NCBI GenBank assembly: GCA_017860345.1
Contig: JAFNAV010000018.1
Span: forward strand, 1-48,358
Reading direction: 5' to 3'
Origin: Bacteroidota bacterium
GTDB taxonomy: Bacteria > Bacteroidota > Bacteroidia > Bacteroidales > Paludibacteraceae
DNA: 48,358 bases
The notes under the pieces are model-generated. The model was given only the letters and a program-made list of their open reading frames with translations. It was not told where the DNA came from and ran no database searches. The position numbers were made by a program, and so were the translations under genes. This document shows positions 16,227 through 22,966 of this stretch, piece after piece (the first letter of the stretch is position 1; each line of letters starts with the position of its first letter).

Positions 16227-17780
16227 ATGAATAATGAAACGAATAAACCAATCGAAGGTAACTTCAACGTCCCCCTTTCGGGAGGATTAAGGGGAGCTGC
16301 AGTTGGGAATCTTCTGTTGGGCTATGATTTAGGCAGTTCGTCGGTTAAAGCAAGTTTGGTAAATGCTGAAACAGGCGAATGCGTTTCGTCGGCATTTTTT
16401 CCAAAAAAAGAAATGGAAATAATTTCGGTAAAAGCCGGCTGGGCTGAGCAAAACCCTGAAATCTGGTGGAAAAATCTGAAATTAGCCACACAGGTAGTTT
16501 TAGAAGAATCGAGGGTAAACGCTTGTGATATCAAGGCTATTGGTATTTCGTACCAAATGCATGGTTTGGTACTGGTCGACGAAAAACAACAGGCTATCCG
16601 TAACTCTATTATCTGGTGCGACTCGCGCGCTGTACCCTACGGCGAAAAAGCTTTTAACGCCATTGGGGGCGAAAATTGTTTGTCGCACTTACTGAATTCG
16701 CCGGGCAATTTTACCTTGTCTAAAATGGCCTGGGTGAAAGAAAATGAGCCTGAAAACTTTGCTAAGGCTAAATACTATATGCTGCCGGGCGACTATCTGG
16801 CTATGCGTATGACAGGAAAAGCCTGCACCACTGCATCGGGTCTGTCCGAAGGTATTGCATGGGACTTCAAAACTGAAACTCCTGCTAAATTCTTATTAGA
16901 CTATTTTGGATTTGACGATAAGCTGATTCCTGAAATTGTACCTACTTTTGGTCAACAAGGCAATCTGAAAGCTGATATTGCCGCTGAATTAGGTTTGGCC
17001 GAAGGAACTCCGGTTACCTATAGAGCTGGTGATCAGCCCAACAATGCACTATCGCTCAACGTACTTAATCCGGGCGAAATAGCTGCGACCGGAGGAACTT
17101 CGGGCGTAGTGTACGGCGTGAACAGCGATTCAAAATACGATCCGCTGTCGCGCGTTAACTCTTTTGCGCACGTAAATCATACCCAGGAGGCTACACGCGT
17201 CGGGGTACTGCTTTGCATCAACGGAACCGCTATTTTAAACACCTGGATAAAAAACAATGTAGCTCCCGAAGGAATCAGTTATGCCGAGATGAACGAACTG
17301 GCTGCCGGAGTTCCTGTTGGTAGCGATGGTGTTAGCATCATTCCTTTTGGAAATGGCGCTGAGCGCGTATTGGGTAATCAGGAACCTAATTGCTCTATTC
17401 ACGGGGTAAACTTCAACCGCATAACCAAAGCCCATCTTATCAGGGCTGCTCACGAGGGTATTGCTTTTTCGTTTAAATACGGGATGGACATTATGAATGA
17501 CATGGGCATTGAAACCAAAACCATCCGTGCCGGACACGCTAATCTTTTCCTGAGCCCGATTTTCCGTCAAACATTGGCTAATATCACTGGCGCTACCATA
17601 GAGCTTTACAACACTGATGGCTCGGTAGGTGCAGCCCGTGGTGCAGGTATTGGAGCCGGAATTTACAAAAATGCCGAAGAAGCATTCTCAACTCTGAAAA
17701 AAATTCAGGTAGTTACTCCTGAAGCTGAACAGATAGAAGCCACGAAAGCGGCGTATGAGAAGTGGCTGATGCATGTGTGA
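16227..17780 (+). CDS. xylB: xylulokinase
   Basis: 517 residues from the ATG at 16227. FGGY-family sugar kinase: ATP-binding start 'LGYDLGSSSVKASLV', 'GISYQMHGLVLVDEKQQ' and 'IIWCDSRAVPYG' (xylulose-site motif), 'YRAGDQPNNALSLNVLNPGEIAATGGTSG', and the C-terminal 'GSVGAARGAGIGAG'. It phosphorylates D-xylulose to D-xylulose 5-phosphate. Compared with usual xylulokinases, which begin at the G-x-DLG strand, this one has about 30 extra residues, and the segment 'NVPLSGGLRG' is encoded by a dispersed palindromic repeat (16260-16298). The true start could be a TTG at 16315 if the extension is not translated. It is second in the regulator-xylB-xylA-xylE set; an unusual hairpin array separates it from xylA. 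Confidence 0.95.
   Translation: MNNETNKPIEGNFNVPLSGGLRGAAVGNLLLGYDLGSSSVKASLVNAETGECVSSAFFPKKEMEIISVKAGWAEQNPEIWWKNLKLATQVVLEESRVNACDIKAIGISYQMHGLVLVDEKQQAIRNSIIWCDSRAVPYGEKAFNAIGGENCLSHLLNSPGNFTLSKMAWVKENEPENFAKAKYYMLPGDYLAMRMTGKACTTASGLSEGIAWDFKTETPAKFLLDYFGFDDKLIPEIVPTFGQQGNLKADIAAELGLAEGTPVTYRAGDQPNNALSLNVLNPGEIAATGGTSGVVYGVNSDSKYDPLSRVNSFAHVNHTQEATRVGVLLCINGTAILNTWIKNNVAPEGISYAEMNELAAGVPVGSDGVSIIPFGNGAERVLGNQEPNCSIHGVNFNRITKAHLIRAAHEGIAFSFKYGMDIMNDMGIETKTIRAGHANLFLSPIFRQTLANITGATIELYNTDGSVGAARGAGIGAGIYKNAEEAFSTLKKIQVVTPEAEQIEATKAAYEKWLMHV
16260..16298 (+). repeat. dispersed palindromic CCCCC/GGGG element, copy 3, inside xylB
   Basis: ACGTCCCCCTTTCGGGAGG followed by ATTAAGGGGAGCT lies 33 bases into the xylB reading frame and is translated in frame. 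It belongs to the same family as 11391-11419 (same strand) and 16155-16186 (opposite strand). Its arms can pair with copy 2, leaving the xylB start codon in a loop of roughly 75 bases. Confidence 0.75.
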
Positions 17781-17893
17781 TGTTATTTGCGTTGCGTTAT
17801 TCATAGTTATTTGCTTCGCGTTATTAATTGTTATTTATAGTTATTTGCTTCGCGTTATTAGTGGTTATTCATAGTTATTTGCCCTTCGGGCGT
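17781..17893 (-). repeat. AAATAAC / mini-hairpin array, inverted left block
   Basis: Read on the minus strand this block shows the same AAATAAC linkers and C-GAA-G hairpins as the array to its right: GCCCGAAGGGC (complement of 17881-17891), GCGAAGC twice (complements of 17847-17853 and 17813-17819) and a decayed GCAACGC near 17790-17796. Between hairpins are variants such as TATGAATAAC and TATAAATAAC. It begins just after the xylB stop and points opposite to the main array, the two meeting at about 17893-17900. Confidence 0.85.
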
Positions 17894-17900
17894 AAAAAAT

Positions 17901-18320
17901 AACGGGCGAAGCCCAAATAACACGAAGTAAATAACGCCCGAAGGGCAAATAACACGCAGTAAATAACAGCGAAGCTAAACTAACACAAAGTATAAATAAC
18001 GGGCGAAGCCCAAATAACACGAAGTAAATAACGCCCGAAGGGCAAATAACACGAAGTAAATAACAGCGAAGCTAAACTAACACGAAGTATAAATAACGGG
18101 CGAAGCCCAAATAACACGAAGTAAATAACGCCCAGAGGGCAAATAACACGAAGTAAATAACAGCGAAGCTAAATAACACGAAGTATAAATAACGGGCGAA
18201 GCCCAAATAACACGCAGCAAATAACGCCCGAAGGGCAAATAACACGAAGTAAATAACAGCGAAGCTAAATAACACGAAGTATAAATAACGGGCGAAGCCC
18301 AAATAACATAAAGTAAATAA
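17901..18320 (+). repeat. higher-order array of covarying C-GAA-G mini-hairpins between xylB and xylA
   Basis: Four 96-97-bp units start at 17901, 17998, 18095 and 18191, with a partial fifth at 18287. Each unit holds three monomers of about 32 bp, and each monomer is two half-units: the linker AAATAAC followed by a mini-hairpin with a C-GAA-G core. The stems alternate in fixed order: GGGC/GCCC, AC/GT, GCCC/GGGC, AC/GT, AGC/GCT, AC/GT. One copy (18129-18139) has loop AGA instead of GAA but keeps its 4-bp stem; four of the 2-bp stems carry base changes. The last unit ends 20 bases before the xylA ATG and no separate xylA promoter is seen, so the array is probably transcribed in the xyl mRNA. 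No coding function is proposed. Confidence 0.93.
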
Positions 18321-18340
18321 CTCAATAACAATTTTAGATT

Positions 18341-19654
18341 ATGTCAAAAGTGTATTTCCCATCTATCGAAAAAATTAAATTCGAAGGTAAAGAAAGTAAG
18401 AATCCTTTAGCATTTCGTTACTACGATGCTGAAAAAGTGGTTTATGGTAAAACCATGAAAGAATGGTTTAAATTCAGTATGGCCTGGTGGCATACATTGT
18501 GTGCTGAAGGTGGCGATCCATTCGGTGGAGGAACTCAAAAACACCCATGGGTAGGTGCTGCTGATGCATTGCAGGCTGCTAAAGATAAAATGGATGCAGG
18601 TTTTGAATTCATGCAGAAAATTGGTATCGAATACTACTGTTTCCACGATATTGACTTAGTAAGCGAAGGTTCTTCTATCGAAGAATACGAAGCTAATCTG
18701 AAAGCTATCGTTGCTTATGCAAAAGAAAAACAAGCTGCTACCGGTATCAAACTGATGTGGGGTACTGCTAACGTATTCTCTCCAGCTCGTTATATGAACG
18801 GTGCAAGCACCAATCCTGATTTCAACGCAGCTGCCCGTGCTATGCTTCAAATCAAAAACTCAATCGATGCTACTATCGAATTAGGCGGTAAAGCTTATGT
18901 ATTCTGGGGAGGTCGCGAAGGTTACATGTCGTTGTTGAACACCAACATGAAACGCGAAAAACAACACATGGGTACCATGCTGAAAATGGCTCGTGACTAC
19001 GGTCGCGCAAAAGGTTTCAAAGGAGTATTCCTGATTGAACCAAAACCAATGGAACCTATGAAACATCAGTACGATGTTGACGCTGAAACAGTAATCGGCT
19101 TCCTGAAAGAATTTGGTTTGGAAAACGATTTCAAATTGAATATCGAGGTTAACCACGCTACGTTGGCTGGTCACACTTTCGAGCACGAACTGCAATGTGC
19201 AGTTGACGCCGGAATGCTGGGAGCTATCGACGCTAACCGCGGTGATGTTCAAAACGGTTGGGATACTGACCAGTTCCCTGTTGACATTTTCGAACTGACT
19301 CAGGCAATGATGGTTGTTCTGCAAGGTGGTGGAATGCAAGGTGGTGGAACCAACTTCGATGCTAAAATCCGTCGTAACTCTACCGACAACGAAGATTTAT
19401 TCATTGCTCACGTAGGTGCAATGGACGTAATGGCTCGCGCGTTGGAAGCTGCTGCTGCTATCCTGGAAGAATCGCCATACAAGAAAATGGTGGCTGACCG
19501 CTACGCTTCGTACGACTCGGGCAAAGGTAAAGAATTCGAAGAAGGAAAACTGACTTTCGAAGATGTGTATGCTTATGCAAAAGCCAATGGTGAACCAAAA
19601 CAGATTAGTGGAAAACAAGAGCTTTACGAAGCTATTGTGAATATGTACATCTAA
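18341..19654 (+). CDS. xylA: xylose isomerase
   Basis: 437 residues, the normal length of the long (class II) xylose isomerases. It interconverts D-xylose and D-xylulose with divalent metal ions in the cytoplasm. Catalytic His102 and Asp105 in '[10 protein letters not shown]', metal ligand Glu233 and Lys235 in '[15 protein letters not shown]', '[18 protein letters not shown]' and '[20 protein letters not shown]' are all present. Codon use is noticeably more uniform than in its neighbours (GCT, GGT, AAA, GAA and CTG dominate), as expected for a highly expressed enzyme. It follows xylB after 560 bp filled by the mini-hairpin array and precedes the xylose symporter. Confidence 0.98.
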   Translation: MSKVYFPSIEKIKFEGKESKNPLAFRYYDAEKVVYGKTMKEWFKFSMAWWHTLCAEGGDPFGGGTQKHPWVGAADALQAAKDKMDAGFEFMQKIGIEYYCFHDIDLVSEGSSIEEYEANLKAIVAYAKEKQAATGIKLMWGTANVFSPARYMNGASTNPDFNAAARAMLQIKNSIDATIELGGKAYVFWGGREGYMSLLNTNMKREKQHMGTMLKMARDYGRAKGFKGVFLIEPKPMEPMKHQYDVDAETVIGFLKEFGLENDFKLNIEVNHATLAGHTFEHELQCAVDAGMLGAIDANRGDVQNGWDTDQFPVDIFELTQAMMVVLQGGGMQGGGTNFDAKIRRNSTDNEDLFIAHVGAMDVMARALEAAAAILEESPYKKMVADRYASYDSGKGKEFEEGKLTFEDVYAYAKANGEPKQISGKQELYEAIVNMYI

Positions 19655-19655
19655 T

Positions 19656-19736
19656 CCAATGTGCCAATTAAATAATATGCCAATGTGCCAATGTAATGTA
19701 TTAATCTACGCATTGGCATATTGGCACATTGGCTTA
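19656..19736. repeat. inverted CCAATGTGCC repeats in the xylA-xylE gap
   Basis: CCAATGTGCCAAT occurs at 19656-19668 and again within 19678-19693, and its complement ATTGGCACATTGG lies at 19720-19732 inside a longer right arm (19711-19736). The single-stranded form can fold into a long imperfect stem just after the xylA stop. It is unlike the array before xylA. The words resemble short repeats common in Bacteroidota intergenic DNA. The right arm lacks a T run, so it is more likely an mRNA end protector than a terminator. Confidence 0.8.
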
Positions 19737-19764
19737 TTGTCACATTAATATAATACTAATACTT

Positions 19765-21162
19765 ATGAAAACTCAGGAAATTAATAAATTTTTCATCATT
19801 GGAGTTACTTTGGTTGCCACGCTTGGAGGCTTGCTCTTTGGTTACGACACCGCTGTAATTTCGGGTGCAGTCGACCCCATTAAAGCGTTCTTTCTCCTCG
19901 ATGCAGAGCATTATGGTAAGCTCGCAAAACTATACCATGGCGCCACTGTATCAAGCGCATTGATTGGCTGTATTATCGGCGGAGCCATATCGGGCATCTT
20001 TGCCACTAATTTCGGTCGTAAAAAATCGCTGATTATTGCTTCTATCCTTTTCTTCATATCGGCAGTTGGGTCGGGATTCCCTGAAATGATTTTCTTCAAC
20101 AGTTCTACCGATATTACCACCTTACTTGTTTCGTTCAATATCTACCGCATTATCGGTGGCGTCGGGGTTGGATTAGCTTCGGCCATTTGCCCTATGTATA
20201 TTGCCGAAATGGCGCCTGCCGAAATACGCGGAAAGTTAGTTTCGTGGAATCAGTTTGCAATCATATTTGGTATGTTGGTAGTGTATTTTGTTAATTACTT
20301 CATTGTATTCGGTAAAGATCCTGCATGGATTAACGAAACAGGCTGGCGATTAATGTTCCTTTCCGAATCTTTTGTAGCTGCAGCATTCGGCATTCTCCTT
20401 TTCTTTGTGCCGGAAACTCCGCGCTATCTGGCCTTGGCTCACAACGATGAAAAAGCGCTTAAAATACTTAGCAAGATTAACGGAAGCGCCAAAGCACACC
20501 TTATCTTAACTGAAATTAAAGAAACAGTACACGAAAAAGTAGAAAAAGTACTTAGCTACGGATGGAAAGTTCTGATTATTGGTATATTGTTATCGCTTTT
20601 TCAGCAAATGGTGGGTATCAACGTAGTGCTTTACTATGCACCAACAATTTTCAAAAGCCTCGGTTTTGGCAACGATGCCGCCATGTGGCAAACCGTTATC
20701 ATGGGTATTATCAACATTATTTTTACTTTGGTAGCTATCTTCACTGTTGATAAATTTGGCCGGAAACCTTTGCTTATCATTGGCTCTATAGGTATGGCTG
20801 TTGGCATGTTTGCCATTGGAGCATTAGCTCATTTCCAGATTATTGGCGTAAGTACCCTGATTTTTATTGTTATTTACACAGCATCTTTCATGATGTCGTG
20901 GGGACCAATTTGCTGGGTATTAATTTCAGAAATTTTCCCGAATACCATTCGCGGAAAAGCGGTAGCTATTGCAGTGGCCGCCCAGTGGATTGCCAATTTT
21001 GTGGTTTCGTCAACCTTCCCTATGCTCGAAGAATTCAGCATCACATTCACTTACGTGCTTTATGGGGTTATGTCGGTTCTTTCCGCTCTTTTTGTTTGGA
21101 AAATGGTACCCGAAACCAAAGGAAAAACTTTAGAAGATATGAGTAAACTTTGGAAAAAATAA
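19765..21162 (+). CDS. xylE: D-xylose:H+ symporter (MFS sugar porter)
   Basis: 465 residues from the ATG at 19765; an in-frame TTG at 19729 lies inside the inverted repeat and is unlikely. Twelve-helix major facilitator of the sugar porter family: 'GGLLFGYDTAVISGAV' in helix 1, 'NFGRKKSLI' between helices 2 and 3, 'RIIGGVGVGLASAICPMYIAEMAPAEIRG', 'PETPRYL' after helix 6, 'QQMVGINVVLYYAPTIF' in helix 7 (substrate-binding QQ-x-x-G-x-N), 'DKFGRKPLL' and the end motif 'VPETKGKTLEDM'. It imports xylose with protons. Position after xylA and xylB supports xylose rather than another hexose; the family also includes arabinose and glucose porters. Confidence 0.93.
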   Translation: MKTQEINKFFIIGVTLVATLGGLLFGYDTAVISGAVDPIKAFFLLDAEHYGKLAKLYHGATVSSALIGCIIGGAISGIFATNFGRKKSLIIASILFFISAVGSGFPEMIFFNSSTDITTLLVSFNIYRIIGGVGVGLASAICPMYIAEMAPAEIRGKLVSWNQFAIIFGMLVVYFVNYFIVFGKDPAWINETGWRLMFLSESFVAAAFGILLFFVPETPRYLALAHNDEKALKILSKINGSAKAHLILTEIKETVHEKVEKVLSYGWKVLIIGILLSLFQQMVGINVVLYYAPTIFKSLGFGNDAAMWQTVIMGIINIIFTLVAIFTVDKFGRKPLLIIGSIGMAVGMFAIGALAHFQIIGVSTLIFIVIYTASFMMSWGPICWVLISEIFPNTIRGKAVAIAVAAQWIANFVVSSTFPMLEEFSITFTYVLYGVMSVLSALFVWKMVPETKGKTLEDMSKLWKK

Positions 21163-21204
21163 TGCCGACAATTGGCTGATTTTTTCTTTTTATCAATTAA
21201 AAAA

Positions 21205-21240
21205 AATCTGAAATCAATTAACTGGTTTCAGATTTTTTTT
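21205..21240 (+). terminator. intrinsic terminator of the xylose operon
   Basis: Stem AATCTGAAA (21205-21213) with TTTCAGATT (21226-21234), followed by a long T run to 21241; the A run before it makes it usable from both sides. Confidence 0.88.
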
Positions 21241-21306
21241 TTGTGTATTCAAAAAACATTTTGATACAAATTGACGTTTTAATCCTAAATTTTTAAATGC
21301 AAAAAC

Positions 21307-21723
21307 ATGGAAAACACAAGAATCACAATACAAACAATTATCAAAAAGAATATTAGCCAAGTGTGGAAACTGTGGACAGAAGCAGAGCATATTGTTCATT
21401 GGAATTTTGCTTCGGACGACTGGCATTGCCCGGCAGCCAAAAATGATTTACAGGTTGGCGGTAAATTCGTTTATACCATGTCGGCCAAAGATGGAAGTTT
21501 CTCTTTCGACTTCAGTGGCAATTATATAAAAATTGTACCGTTAAAACATATTGAAATTACATTAGACGACAACCGGAAAGTCTGGATTGATTTTATCGAA
21601 CAGGGCAATCAAACCTCCATAATTGAAAAATTTGAAGCTGAGACCGAAAATAGTGTTGAACTTCAGGAAACAGGATGGCAAATGATATTGAACAATTTCA
21701 AAAAATACGCCGAAAGCATTTGA
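21307..21723 (+). CDS. SRPBCC / AHSA1-like protein
   Basis: 138 residues, START/AHSA1 fold. Typical pattern: 'ITIQTIIKKNISQVWKLWTEAEHIVHWNFASDDWHCP', 'LQVGGKFVYTMSAKDGSFSFDFSGNYIKIVPLKHIEITLDD' and C-terminal 'ETGWQMILNNFKKYAES' helix. Proteins of this group bind hydrophobic ligands or, in eukaryotes, activate Hsp90; in bacteria they are mostly uncharacterised and annotated as activator of HSP90 ATPase or ATPase. Short monocistronic unit between two terminators, no functional context. Confidence 0.87.
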   Translation: MENTRITIQTIIKKNISQVWKLWTEAEHIVHWNFASDDWHCPAAKNDLQVGGKFVYTMSAKDGSFSFDFSGNYIKIVPLKHIEITLDDNRKVWIDFIEQGNQTSIIEKFEAETENSVELQETGWQMILNNFKKYAESI

Positions 21724-21783
21724 TTATCTGATTAATAAAAAACTCATCTATATTTAATTCAAGCAAAATATTTGATTTTCATT

Positions 21784-21838
21784 AAGCGATATGAAAAAGT
21801 CCCGAAAGTTTTCGGAATTTTTTCGTATCGCTTTTTTT
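21784..21838 (+). terminator. strong intrinsic terminator
   Basis: Long stem with arms AAGCGATATGAAAAA (from 21784) and TTTTTTCGTATCGCTT, with an inner CCGAAA/TTCGG helix, then TTTTTT to 21838. It ends the AHSA1-like gene. Confidence 0.88.
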
Positions 21839-21902
21839 ATGCTACCAGACAACGGAGAATTGTTATATCTTTGCGACGATTTTTTGTAATGTACAGAAGC
21901 TG

Positions 21903-22934
21903 ATGGAAAAAGAGCGCAACATACTTATTGATCTGATTAAAGGACTGGCCATTCTTTTAGTGGTTTTAGGACATGCAGTTCAGTTTAATTTTCCGCGTAC
22001 ATTTGATAATCAGCCACTATTCAGAATCATATACTCGTTTCATATGCCGTTGTTTATGTTAACAGCCGGATATGTGGCTGCTATATCGTTCAGCGGAAGC
22101 GGCAGACAACTACTGGCCAAAGTACGAACATTACTGCTTCCATTCTTTTCGTGGTTTATTTTTTCGTATTTCTTTTATTGGGCTATTCATTACAATACAC
22201 AACCATACTTGCCTGACTTTATTAAAAAACTAACAGCTCTTTACAATAATCCCACAAGAGGTTTATGGTTTTTATGGGTATTATTTATCAACTATTTGAT
22301 TCTTTATGGAGTTCAGAAAATAAGCAGCAAATACGCAACGTCTGTTCTTTTAATTGTATATCTGGTTGTAAGCACGCTTAGCGCTTATTTTACACCCCGT
22401 GCAGGACTCAATTTTGTCGGCTTTTATTTGCTGTTCTTTACGGTGGGATATGCTTTGAAGCGTTATCGTTTGGATCAAACCAAATTATTCAGATACGCCG
22501 GGCTGGCATCGCTTCTCATTTTTCCGGCATTGGTATGGAACTGGCATCGCAGCGATACAATTTATCTGAACGATGTTATAGCAGGAAGTTTTCAACCCGC
22601 TTTGCTCGTAGGTTTTATTTACAATTTGGCAGTATCGGCTGCAGGAATAATGACGGCATTTACCTTGTGCAGCTTTCTGATTAAACTGCCGGCTTATATT
22701 CAGAAATTGTTACTATACCCTTCCCGCATTTCGCTGGAGATATACGCTACACACTTCTATTTTATCTCCCTGATACCTTTAATCGCTTATATGGAAATCA
22801 ACGCCCGAATAGCATTGACATTTTTAGGTATACTGGCACTCACCATATTAGCCCAATGGCTTATACACCGCAACAAATACACAGCCTTTCTGTTTTATGG
22901 CAAAATGAATAAGCAGAAAGCCGCAGTAGTCTGA
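21903..22934 (+). CDS. acyltransferase family 3 membrane protein
   Basis: 343 residues with about ten transmembrane helices. The start 'IDLIKGLAILLVVLGHAVQ' carries the conserved D10 / K13-G14 and catalytic-type His24 of the acyltransferase_3 (OafA/NodX/OpgC) family, followed by 'IIYSFHMPLFMLTAGYVA' (second family motif with F-H-M-P-L-F). Such enzymes move acetyl or succinyl groups to extracytoplasmic sugars. No polysaccharide genes adjoin, so the acceptor is unknown. The ATG at 21903 is 65 bases after the terminator; the -7-like TATCTTTG at 21867-21874 is a good promoter candidate. Confidence 0.9.
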   Translation: MEKERNILIDLIKGLAILLVVLGHAVQFNFPRTFDNQPLFRIIYSFHMPLFMLTAGYVAAISFSGSGRQLLAKVRTLLLPFFSWFIFSYFFYWAIHYNTQPYLPDFIKKLTALYNNPTRGLWFLWVLFINYLILYGVQKISSKYATSVLLIVYLVVSTLSAYFTPRAGLNFVGFYLLFFTVGYALKRYRLDQTKLFRYAGLASLLIFPALVWNWHRSDTIYLNDVIAGSFQPALLVGFIYNLAVSAAGIMTAFTLCSFLIKLPAYIQKLLLYPSRISLEIYATHFYFISLIPLIAYMEINARIALTFLGILALTILAQWLIHRNKYTAFLFYGKMNKQKAAVV

Positions 22935-22966
22935 CAAATTTTTGTTCGCGTTATAAAACGATGCTT

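Noticed and set aside
17781..18320. CRISPR array
   Set aside because: The repeats are imperfect, there are no unique spacers between them, both orientations occur, and no cas gene is nearby.
18072..18331. Two overlapping minus-strand reading frames of 76 and 84 codons with repeated hydrophobic peptides
   Set aside because: They are open only because the repeat unit of 96 bp is 32 codons long and contains no stop on that strand. The peptides simply mirror the DNA repeat, there is no start region, and they are antisense to the xyl operon.
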